Source: OPU3-GD-OMZ sp964515235 (GTDB taxonomy: Bacteria > Pseudomonadota > Gammaproteobacteria > Methylococcales > Methylomonadaceae). From it: 59,151 nucleotides of DNA. Positions within the stretch are counted from its first letter, which is position 1. Every line of letters begins with the position of its first letter. The stretch is from NCBI GenBank assembly GCA_964515235.1, contig CAZEVO010000011.1, positions 1 through 59,151 of the forward strand, written 5' to 3'. The translations under genes were made by a program, and so were the position numbers. A model generated the notes under the pieces. It was not told the DNA's origin and did not search any database. It saw only the letters and a list, made by a program, of their open reading frames with translations. Positions 52,971-59,151 of the stretch are shown here, one piece after another.

Positions 52971-53336
52971 TTATCTTAAAGGGATTATGGATTCAGTTGC
53001 CGGTAGTGTCCATAAAAAGTTGGCGATCGTTTTAATTTCATGTCGAGTCAGAATATTATTTCTGCCAAAAGGCGGCATACTGGTCGCGGGATTAAAGATT
53101 GTGGGGTCTTCGATGAAGTTGACCAGATCTGTTTTATTGTTAAAGCGGTGTTGTAAATTGCTCAAAGGTGGGCCGATATTACCGGGGGATTGGCCGCCAG
53201 CAATACGGTGACAGGCTAGACAATTGCCTTTTTTTCGATCAAAGGCCAATTGCTGTCCACTCTGCAGAGGTTTGAGTTCGGTAGAGGACATACAGCCGGT
53301 CATCAGCAAAACGCTCAGTAAAGCGATAATTCTCAT
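52971..53336 (-). CDS. soxX: Sulfur oxidation c-type cytochrome SoxX, predicted lipoprotein
   Basis: SoxX is the electron-accepting partner of SoxA. The 121-residue protein carries one haem site CLACH (39-43), a GNIGPPL segment and the distal Met87 in TSMPPFG. The signal ends in a lipobox-like LMTGC (Cys15), so it may be a lipoprotein instead of the usual soluble form. Its start overlaps the thiE stop by four bases, which ties the sox genes to thiamine synthesis. Confidence 0.9.
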   Translation of the reverse strand: MRIIALLSVLLMTGCMSSTELKPLQSGQQLAFDRKKGNCLACHRIAGGQSPGNIGPPLSNLQHRFNNKTDLVNFIEDPTIFNPATSMPPFGRNNILTRHEIKTIANFLWTLPATESIIPLR

Positions 53337-53977
53337 TGGGAACTTTGGTCGGGGACGTTAGGCATAAAGAGTTGGCAATAACGTTGGGTGGCAGCGCGTG
53401 GTTCATGGTCAAAAATGCCACCAATTACGGCCAGTAGGTCGGCGCCGGCATTCAGTAATAGTTGACCATTACTCGGTAAAATACCGCCAATGGCTACAAT
53501 CGGAACGGTTAACTGTTCGCTGGCTTGTTGGAGAGTAGTGAGTTGTGCCGGTGGTGCTTTAGGTTTAGATCCAGAGGAAAAAAAACGGCCAAAAGCGACA
53601 TAACTGACTTTTTGCTTTTGTGCGATTAGTGCTAAGTCTAAAGAGTCATAACACGAAACACCGATAATGGCATTGGGCCCGAGTAGGGCTTGGGCTTTTT
53701 CAACGCTGCCATCATCTTGGCCCAGATGAACCCCGTCGGCACCTATTGCGCATGCTAATTCGATATGGTCATTGACCAGAAATGGAACGTTGAAGATCTG
53801 ACAATGGCGATGGATCTCTTGGGCGAGTAGTCTATTGTTGTCGCGTGGGTTTTTTTCACGGTATTGAATTACAGCGGCACCGCCTTGAAGTGCAGCTAGG
53901 GTGTCACTGACGATGGTGTCATCTTGTTTGTTATCGGTTTGAGTAATGGCATAGACGCCGCTTGTTGGAAATTTCAT
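53333..53977 (-). CDS. thiE: Thiamine-phosphate synthase
   Basis: ThiE couples hydroxymethylpyrimidine diphosphate with the thiazole phosphate. The 214-residue TIM barrel has GVYAITQTD at the start, VIQYREKNPRD, FLVNDHIELACAIGADGVHLGQDD, GVSCYDS, YVAFGRFFSSGSK and VPIVAIGGI. It overlaps thiD upstream and soxX downstream by four bases each. thiG, thiC and a TPP riboswitch are not seen nearby. Confidence 0.95.
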   Translation of the reverse strand: MKFPTSGVYAITQTDNKQDDTIVSDTLAALQGGAAVIQYREKNPRDNNRLLAQEIHRHCQIFNVPFLVNDHIELACAIGADGVHLGQDDGSVEKAQALLGPNAIIGVSCYDSLDLALIAQKQKVSYVAFGRFFSSGSKPKAPPAQLTTLQQASEQLTVPIVAIGGILPSNGQLLLNAGADLLAVIGGIFDHEPRAATQRYCQLFMPNVPDQSSQ

Positions 53978-54765
53978 GTGCCGGCATGCATCCAGAAAAA
54001 ACGGTTAGGAAAGTGTTGACCTTGGCCTATTTGATAACCATTGTCGAGACTACTCCAACTGTATTGTTGCGCTTCGAGAATCGCGGTAACTGGGTCTAGT
54101 TGGTGAGCTAATAAAGCGGCAATGCTGGTTGCTAATGTGCAACCTGACCCATGGTAGTGATGGGGTAGACGGTCCCATGATGAGGTCTCAATACAGCGGT
54201 TTTGATGGTACAGTTTATGGGTTACATCATGAGTCTGTTCGTGGGTGCCAGTAATGAGAGCATACTGGCATCCGGACTGGAGTAATTGAGAACCGCAGTC
54301 GTCGAGGTCATCACTAGAGGTTAATTGCCGCGCTTCATCGCTGTTAGGTGTTACTACCGTGGTTAGTGGTAAGAGGTATTTAACAGTCGCTTGAATGAGG
54401 TCCTGATTGGCCACCGGTGTGCCGCCGCCAGCAGCTAAAATAGGATCTAATACCACCGGTATGTTAGGGTGTTCGGTAAGAATCTGTGCCAGGCTATCAG
54501 CAATGTCCGCATGCCCAATCAGACCGATTTTAATTGCTTTAATTGGCATGTCATTAAAAAGGCGGTTTGCCTGTTGAATGATTGCAGTGGGCTGTTGTGG
54601 GATGAGTCGGTAGACATTGGAAGAATCTTGTTCAGTCAGTGCTGTAATAACGCTAGCACTATGGCATTGGTGGCTGGAGAGTGTTTCGATATCAGCTTGT
54701 ATGCCGGCTCCACCGGAAGGGTCGTGGCCTGAAAAACTTAAAACAACCGGGGGAAGGTGAGTCAT
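53974..54765 (-). CDS. thiD: Hydroxymethylpyrimidine/phosphomethylpyrimidine kinase
   Basis: ThiD phosphorylates HMP and HMP-phosphate. The 263-residue ribokinase-fold protein has VVLSFSGHDPSGGAGIQADIETL, IGLIG, PVVLDPILAAGGG, TPNSDEARQL and the catalytic HGSGCTLATSIAAL. The ATG directly follows the stop of the PepSY gene with no spacing, a sign of co-translation. The protein ends a few residues earlier than many ThiD proteins but has all motifs. Confidence 0.94.
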   Translation of the reverse strand: MTHLPPVVLSFSGHDPSGGAGIQADIETLSSHQCHSASVITALTEQDSSNVYRLIPQQPTAIIQQANRLFNDMPIKAIKIGLIGHADIADSLAQILTEHPNIPVVLDPILAAGGGTPVANQDLIQATVKYLLPLTTVVTPNSDEARQLTSSDDLDDCGSQLLQSGCQYALITGTHEQTHDVTHKLYHQNRCIETSSWDRLPHHYHGSGCTLATSIAALLAHQLDPVTAILEAQQYSWSSLDNGYQIGQGQHFPNRFFWMHAGT

Positions 54766-55527
54766 TTAGCGTAACCTTTTATTATGAAATCGTGTTTTTA
54801 ATCGGTGTCTAACCCAGATCCAACACCCGGAAACGGTTAATAATATGAGTAGGATACCACTCAGGTCAACGATAAAAATACCAACCAGGCCAAAGAGTCG
54901 GCCGCTATGCAGATCGAGCAAGAAACGCTCATAGGGGATCATGTGTTGCTGATGGGTTTTCTGGAGTTGGGTATTTAACGGTTCAGGCAGTGTGGTCTCT
55001 TGGCTCCATTGGGGGCTGAGGTCACCTGTGACTTGCCATGAGAGTAGTCCGTCTTGGCTGGCTTTTATGTTGCTGTCTAGACGAATAACAACAGTGTCGT
55101 TTCCGGTAATGCCAATGGCGCGAACTGCTGTGTCGAATGGTATTTTTTCAATAATACTGCCGGTATCAGAGAGTAACAGGAATTGGTTTTCAAAAGCTAA
55201 AACCAAGAAATCAGCGGTACTGATGGCACCGAGTAGTAAATGTTTATTCGTGGTTAAGGGTTGGGTATTAAAGTAGCACTGTTGATCCAGTTGGCTAATC
55301 CAGTACTTCCCGACTTGAAAGCTACGAATGTCACTGGGTCGATTAACACCGTACCAATTAAGAAGGCTAGGTGATTTAATGTAACGGCTGTTGAGTTGCC
55401 AGTCGTCGGTGTGATTTAAGGCAATACCGGTGACGGCCAATAAAATTAAAACGAGGCTAACGGCCAAGCCGAGATAACGATGCAGTTTATAGAGCAGTCG
55501 CCACGGCGATTTACGGGCGTTCTTCAT
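54766..55527 (-). CDS. PepSY-associated transmembrane protein
   Basis: The 253-residue protein has two or three membrane helices. The first begins at the LHRYLGLAVSLVLILLAVTGIALNH motif (about residues 15-40). A periplasmic region of about 150 residues follows. The C-terminal LDLHSGRLFGLVGIFIVDLSGILLILLTVSGCWIWV (about 203-240) is typical of PepSY_TM proteins; the His residues at both membrane ends could ligate haem. Relatives are linked to iron uptake and ferric reduction. It overlaps the FMN-binding gene by four bases and abuts thiD. Confidence 0.83.
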   Translation of the reverse strand: MKNARKSPWRLLYKLHRYLGLAVSLVLILLAVTGIALNHTDDWQLNSRYIKSPSLLNWYGVNRPSDIRSFQVGKYWISQLDQQCYFNTQPLTTNKHLLLGAISTADFLVLAFENQFLLLSDTGSIIEKIPFDTAVRAIGITGNDTVVIRLDSNIKASQDGLLSWQVTGDLSPQWSQETTLPEPLNTQLQKTHQQHMIPYERFLLDLHSGRLFGLVGIFIVDLSGILLILLTVSGCWIWVRHRLKTRFHNKRLR

Positions 55528-56030
55528 TGCCTTAGTGTTTGATTAAAAAAAAGTGCCAGTTTGGCAATTTTAGTTAGGGCGTTAACCGACAAGGTTGCGC
55601 CGGAAATACCATCAATTGATTGACTGAGGGTTTGCTCAGATGAGAGTGTTGCGGCGATGAATTGGTCAGTAAAAAAGCTATGTTTGACCTCCCAGCCGCG
55701 ACTTTCGCGAAATTCTAGGACTTGTAGTTGGACAATTTTGTTGTGGTCGATAATTACACCAACGGTTATCGGTTCGTTTTTTCCTAGTTCTTCTAAGATC
55801 CAGGCGGTACGTTGATTTTCTTGCCAATAACGGGTCCGAAGAAATGTTGGCTTATGTTGTAATAGTTGTTGAACAGTGGGTTTGATTGTTGGCGTTAGCC
55901 AAAATGATTTAGCTTTGGGTGGGGTGTTAAAAGCACTGGCCAAAAAGGATGCTTCGGACAGGTACTGTTCAGCGGACAGTAGCGGCGTCCAGAATAAGGT
56001 GACAACTAAAAACAGTTTAAGGCTTTTCAT
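55524..56030 (-). CDS. Periplasmic FMN-binding domain protein
   Basis: The 168-residue protein has a signal peptide ending near LLSA (about residue 20). Its FMN_bind domain has VLEFRESRGWEV and the flavin attachment motif DGISGATLS (Thr146), the type modified by ApbE with FMN through a phosphoester bond. It should carry electrons in the periplasm, probably with the PepSY membrane protein encoded next. No apbE is in the window. It overlaps the PepSY gene by four bases and follows the lipoprotein gene by 43. Confidence 0.85.
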   Translation of the reverse strand: MKSLKLFLVVTLFWTPLLSAEQYLSEASFLASAFNTPPKAKSFWLTPTIKPTVQQLLQHKPTFLRTRYWQENQRTAWILEELGKNEPITVGVIIDHNKIVQLQVLEFRESRGWEVKHSFFTDQFIAATLSSEQTLSQSIDGISGATLSVNALTKIAKLALFFNQTLRQ

Positions 56031-56073
56031 CGCTTGTTAGTCGTGGGTATTTGCATCAAAGTGTGTATCAATT

Positions 56074-56559
56074 CTATTGATCGAACTGCTGTGTGGTTTT
56101 TGCGAAATGATCGATGGTTTTTAAAAAATCAACTACATGAGCGCCAGGAAAAATAAATGATTTTTTACCTCGTTTTCCAAAGGTATTAATTTTTAGCCCT
56201 TGATGAGATTGTTCCAGTATTGAACGGTTGAGTGTGATCATTATTTGCTCACCGCGGTTATTATCTTGACGGGTAAAACGTAGGCGTTTACCTTGAGCGT
56301 CAAAAGCACTATCAAGAAAACGCCAGTAACTTTGATATTCCAAAATTTTTAATTGAAATTGTGGGTTGTTAGGCTGGCTGATATCAGCAATCAGGTAAGC
56401 ATTAAAATAGCCAATACCCTGATGATAAGTATGGGCTGCACTAGTGATTTGATGATGATTAGTATCAATGGATGTCTGTACCAGGCTGTTGGGGTTTTGT
56501 GTCGTGCAACTTGCCAAAATGAACGCGACCAGTCCGAGTAATGAGATTATTTTTAGCAT
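56074..56559 (-). CDS. Uncharacterised lipoprotein in the Fur-linked cluster
   Basis: I do not recognise this 161-residue protein. A short signal ends in a lipobox (LASC, about Cys17), so it should be anchored to a membrane. The mature part reads as mostly beta-strand (YFNAYLIADISQPNNPQFQLKILEY, QIMITLNRSIL) with a helical end (VVDFLKTIDHFAKTT). No cysteines or haem sites occur after the lipobox. It is 39 bases after the Fur-box porin gene and just upstream of the FMN-binding gene, and probably works with them in the envelope. Confidence 0.75.
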   Translation of the reverse strand: MLKIISLLGLVAFILASCTTQNPNSLVQTSIDTNHHQITSAAHTYHQGIGYFNAYLIADISQPNNPQFQLKILEYQSYWRFLDSAFDAQGKRLRFTRQDNNRGEQIMITLNRSILEQSHQGLKINTFGKRGKKSFIFPGAHVVDFLKTIDHFAKTTQQFDQ

Positions 56560-56598
56560 AATTTTCTGGGGTAATTGATGATTAATAGTAGTGAGGTG

Positions 56599-57885
56599 TT
56601 AATAGAACTGATAACCGAGTCCTAAATTAAAACCATTCCTGTCGCCGATTCCATTACGCTTATCATGGTGTTGCCAGTCCGCTTTTAGTACGACGTTTTT
56701 ATTGACCCACCAGTTCAACCCACCTTCCCAAATATCGTACTCATTAGCATCACCGGTATAGTAATCTATATAAGAATACCGGCCATAGATGCCAACATCA
56801 CCATAGGATGTCGGTATGCGGTAACTGGGTTCTAGAAAAAAACCAGTTTGGTTATCAGCGCTTTGTTGTGACGGGTCATTTACATCAATAAACCATTGGC
56901 TGTACATTCCTTTGGTCGTGAACATACCAGGACCAATGGGATGATTATAGATCGCATGGGTTTCAATTAATGTGCCACTACCAATGTCAATTGCGTTACT
57001 TTGGGCCATATCTGTTTGGTGGAGTACGGTGCCTGATAATCTAAGACCGGTAATTCCGGTGTATTTTAAACGCAATCCAAAAAGAGGGTCATTAGCTGTT
57101 TGTTTCGATACTTTCTGCCTACTTTTACGAATGTTGCCGAAGTGATCACTCATATCGAGTCCGCTTGATATCATTGCGTCAATTTGTAGGCCATTATCAA
57201 ATTGATACTGACCAGCCAATCCTGCTTCCCACCAGGTTGCTGGAATAATTTTTGTCTCTACTAAATTACGGTCAACGCCGTAAAAGGTATCCGGTTCATG
57301 GATTTCATTTAAAATCCCAACAGGCATTAATAACAGGCCTGCACGAATTGCTGCTTCATGGCTTACATCATATTGTAACCACGCTTGTTCTAATTCAATT
57401 TCACCTGGTTTACCATCCCCAGCTAGCGCATGCTCAAGTTCAAGTTCGGTAAATAAACGAAGCTTATCACTAAACTCATGGTTAAAGAAAAGCACATAAC
57501 GATGGAAGTCAACGCTTTCTTCATGATTTCTGCCTTCGGTCGTTAAGTTAGTGTAATGTAACTCACCATAACCCCCGATACTTGTATTATTAGTCCAATT
57601 TGAACCACTGTCATTTTCAGCAAAGGCGTCCGCAACTGTTTCAAAAGCAGCAGCATTATTTTCAACTTGCGCTTGGGTATTTTTGAGTGCTTTTTTTAAT
57701 TTCTTGTTTTGTGTAACTAACGCTTTGTTTTCTGAGCGAATTTTTTCAAATTCAAGAGCTTGTTGTTTTTTATAATTTTCAAATTGTGTTGCCAACTCAT
57801 CCACAGTTAACGCATGAGTATGGGGTGATAAAACAGAGAGAATTAAGAAGCTCAGGGTAGAAAAGGGTAATGGTTTTAAAAACAT
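56599..57885 (-). CDS. Porin-like outer membrane beta-barrel with N-terminal coiled coil
   Basis: The protein has a signal peptide (ending near THA), a charged coiled coil (VDELATQFENYKKQQALEFEKIRSEN and onward, about 55 residues) and a beta barrel beginning SIGGYGELHYTNL and ending LGLGYQFY with the usual aromatic C-terminus. The ATG at 57885 (428 residues) is chosen because the predicted promoter start lies near 57915, which would exclude the ATG at 57921. It belongs to a general porin type (DcaP/OprO-like architecture), substrate unknown. The Fur box upstream suggests a role in iron or another metal's uptake. Confidence 0.82.
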   Translation of the reverse strand: MFLKPLPFSTLSFLILSVLSPHTHALTVDELATQFENYKKQQALEFEKIRSENKALVTQNKKLKKALKNTQAQVENNAAAFETVADAFAENDSGSNWTNNTSIGGYGELHYTNLTTEGRNHEESVDFHRYVLFFNHEFSDKLRLFTELELEHALAGDGKPGEIELEQAWLQYDVSHEAAIRAGLLLMPVGILNEIHEPDTFYGVDRNLVETKIIPATWWEAGLAGQYQFDNGLQIDAMISSGLDMSDHFGNIRKSRQKVSKQTANDPLFGLRLKYTGITGLRLSGTVLHQTDMAQSNAIDIGSGTLIETHAIYNHPIGPGMFTTKGMYSQWFIDVNDPSQQSADNQTGFFLEPSYRIPTSYGDVGIYGRYSYIDYYTGDANEYDIWEGGLNWWVNKNVVLKADWQHHDKRNGIGDRNGFNLGLGYQFY

Positions 57886-57921
57886 GAACGTCACGTAATC
57901 GATAGAATAAACAGAACGCAT

Positions 57922-57950
57922 ATGTTAATCTAAATGAGAATGATTATCAA
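57922..57950 (-). promoter_or_regulatory. Sigma-70 promoter overlapping the Fur box
   Basis: On the minus strand TTGATA (57945-57950) and TAACAT (57922-57927) are separated by exactly 17 bases. The -35 lies inside the Fur box, so Fur binding would block polymerase. The transcript would start near 57915. Confidence 0.55.
57935..57949. promoter_or_regulatory. Fur box
   Basis: TGAGAATGATTATCA matches the 7-1-7 Fur inverted repeat TGATAAT-N-ATTATCA at all but one arm position. It lies 50 bases before the chosen porin start and after the end of the MATE gene. Confidence 0.82.
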
Positions 57951-57993
57951 CTACATATTGAGGGCGGTATTTGATATCGCGTATTTGGTTAGG

Positions 57994-59151
57994 TTAAACG
58001 AGTATTGTTTTCCATTGTCCTCGCCAGACAGCATAACCTTTGCCGGCGGCTTTAATGACAGTGGTGGCGTTAATAATCCACCAAATGGCGGCGGCGCCAT
58101 AACCATAGTGGATCGCGAATAACCAGCATAGCGGGATTCTTACCAAATTAAAGGGTGCTGACCATAAAAAGATGGTTAAGGTAGCACCGGCACCACTCAG
58201 TACCCCTTCAGATAAGGCTTCATAGGCAACAAATAATTGTGAAAAGACGAGAATATGGGCGTAGAGAAGGGTGTGTTGTAGGGCCTCTGAGTCTTGAGTG
58301 AAAATTCGGGCAAGAGGTTCGGCGCCAAACCAAAATATCGCAGAGGCAATTAAGCCGGCGACGGTTAACATAATAAAAGCGTAGTAGATGGCCGTCTGTA
58401 CCCAGGAAAGTTGTTTTGCACCCAGCGCACGGCCGACGATGCTGGCAATTGCCATCGAAAAGCCCCAGAAAATAGGCCAGGTGAAGCCTTCTAAAACCGA
58501 AAAGCCGATGCCGAGAGCGGCATTAATCGGTGTTCCTAGGGGGGTGATCACCCATTTGATGATTGCGGCATAAACGCCGGCAAAAAGGAGTGTGCTCCAA
58601 CTTAATGGCAGGCCTATTTTTATGATTCGGAGCAGTGCAGTTGTTGGGCGGTAATCAGTGAATGCCGGTTTAATCATTCGAAGCAGTAGCCAAAGCCCAA
58701 TAGAGATTGAAACCGTTTGACTGACTCCTGTGGCGAGTGCCGCACCGCCAATGCCAAAGTCGCACCAATAAATGAAGAACGGGTTGAGAAGGAAATTCAG
58801 TGATGAAGCAGTGATTTGCAATAAGAGAATGGTTTTGGTACGACCATAAGCGATAAAAATAGCATCCAGTGTAGGGGCAATGGCTTGTGGTAAACAAAAC
58901 AGGGCATGCCAGCGCAAATAGGTTTCGGCCATGACGGCTGTGTCACCAGTAAGGCCTAATGTCTCGGTAGTCCAAGGAGCCAGATGATAGCTACACCATA
59001 AAATCAGTGCCCCAATCAGTAATGAGCCGATCAGTGAGTTGCCGATAATTTGCTGTTGTAATCGTGTGTTGTTGGCGCCGACGGCACGAGAAATTAATGT
59101 GATTGCACCCGATGAAATAATGGCGTAACCAGCGAAAAATATAATTAATAT
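57994..59151 (-). CDS. MATE family efflux transporter (5' end beyond the window)
   Basis: The frame is open from the window edge to the stop at 57994, giving 386 residues without a start; internal ATGs such as that at 58932 are not the true start. It has the MATE pattern of about ten visible helices, with SGAITLISRAVGANNTRL early, PTLDAIFIAYGRTK, LGIGFSVLEGFTWPIFWGFSMAIASIVGRALGAKQ and GVLSGAGATLTIFLW. MATE proteins expel drugs or metabolites using Na+ or H+. It is on the same strand as the Fur-linked cluster but separated from it by the Fur promoter. Confidence 0.88.
   Translation of the reverse strand: MLIIFFAGYAIISSGAITLISRAVGANNTRLQQQIIGNSLIGSLLIGALILWCSYHLAPWTTETLGLTGDTAVMAETYLRWHALFCLPQAIAPTLDAIFIAYGRTKTILLLQITASSLNFLLNPFFIYWCDFGIGGAALATGVSQTVSISIGLWLLLRMIKPAFTDYRPTTALLRIIKIGLPLSWSTLLFAGVYAAIIKWVITPLGTPINAALGIGFSVLEGFTWPIFWGFSMAIASIVGRALGAKQLSWVQTAIYYAFIMLTVAGLIASAIFWFGAEPLARIFTQDSEALQHTLLYAHILVFSQLFVAYEALSEGVLSGAGATLTIFLWSAPFNLVRIPLCWLFAIHYGYGAAAIWWIINATTVIKAAGKGYAVWRGQWKTILV

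Noticed and set aside
54766..54800. TPP riboswitch before thiD
   Set aside because: thiD begins directly after the PepSY stop, so there is no room for a leader RNA.
1..59151. CRISPR arrays, insertion sequences, prophage, tRNA or rRNA genes
   Set aside because: Reading both strands gave no regular direct repeats with spacers, no transposase or phage genes and no tRNA cloverleaf. A tRNAscan or Rfam run could still find small RNAs I missed.

Overview
The window is a stretch of gammaproteobacterial chromosome, moderately AT-rich and densely packed. The core loci (ffh, rpsP-rimM-trmD-rplS, rpsB-tsf-pyrH-frr-uppS-cdsA-dxr-rseP, glnD-map, dapC-dapD, mutS, hda, hldE) have gammaproteobacterial order and sequence. 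A sox gene set (soxXYZA), a lipid A locus of the gnnA/gnnB type, a PQQ-type sugar dehydrogenase homologue and several c-type cytochromes suggest a free-living aerobic bacterium that can use reduced sulfur, perhaps of the Thiotrichales/Piscirickettsiaceae type. That placement is inference; no rRNA is present to test it. I saw no tRNA, rRNA, CRISPR array, transposase, integrase or prophage gene.

Layout. 1-2.8 kb: the end of one EAL protein, a decayed stretch with a membrane-sensor fragment, and an intact PAS-GGDEF-EAL protein. 2.9-5.8 kb (minus): an ATGA-coupled chain arsC-like, wrbA, DUF2069, hda, panE. 6-8.2 kb: hldE and a convergent CcsA/YpjD-type protein. 8.4-11.8 kb: ffh, then the S16-RimM-TrmD-L19 operon and its terminator. 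11.9-16.9 kb: xerD and lpxA-gnnA-gnnB-lpxB, predicted to make lipid A from a 2,3-diamino sugar. 17-18.5 kb: a phosphate-selective porin behind a good Pho box. 18.6-21.2 kb (minus): a NitT/TauT-type ABC importer and a possible 35-codon gene. 21.4-31.8 kb: moaA, then on the minus strand dapE, an ArsC/Spx-like protein, a glucose/sorbosone dehydrogenase homologue, dapD, dapC, an M48 lipoprotein protease, glnD and map. 32-40.2 kb: rpsB through rseP, then dsbC. 40.2-43.3 kb: mutS and a CinA-type amidase. 43.3-45.3 kb: pilA with a sigma-54 promoter candidate and a di-heme cytochrome c peroxidase. 45.3-50 kb: an unrecognised membrane-anchored protein, ppx/gppA and an ABC-2 exporter pair. 50-59.2 kb (minus): moeA, soxA, soxZ, soxY, soxX, thiE, thiD, a PepSY membrane protein, an FMN-binding protein, a lipoprotein, a Fur-box porin and a partial MATE transporter.

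The most interesting part is the last 9 kb. A near-perfect Fur box with an overlapping promoter precedes a run of eleven same-strand genes whose gaps are all under 50 bases, many with 4-base overlaps. This would put an apparent envelope flavin/metal module (porin, lipoprotein, FMN-binding protein, PepSY protein), thiamine synthesis, the Sox thiosulfate carrier and cytochrome genes and moeA in one potentially iron-responsive transcript. The porin-lipoprotein-FMN_bind-PepSY set is the best candidate here for an undescribed system. Other regulatory signals are the Pho box before the OprP-like porin, the sigma-54 site before pilA, an attenuator-like hairpin between rpsB and tsf, and rho-independent terminators after rplS, the porin, pilA, dapD and the peroxidase.
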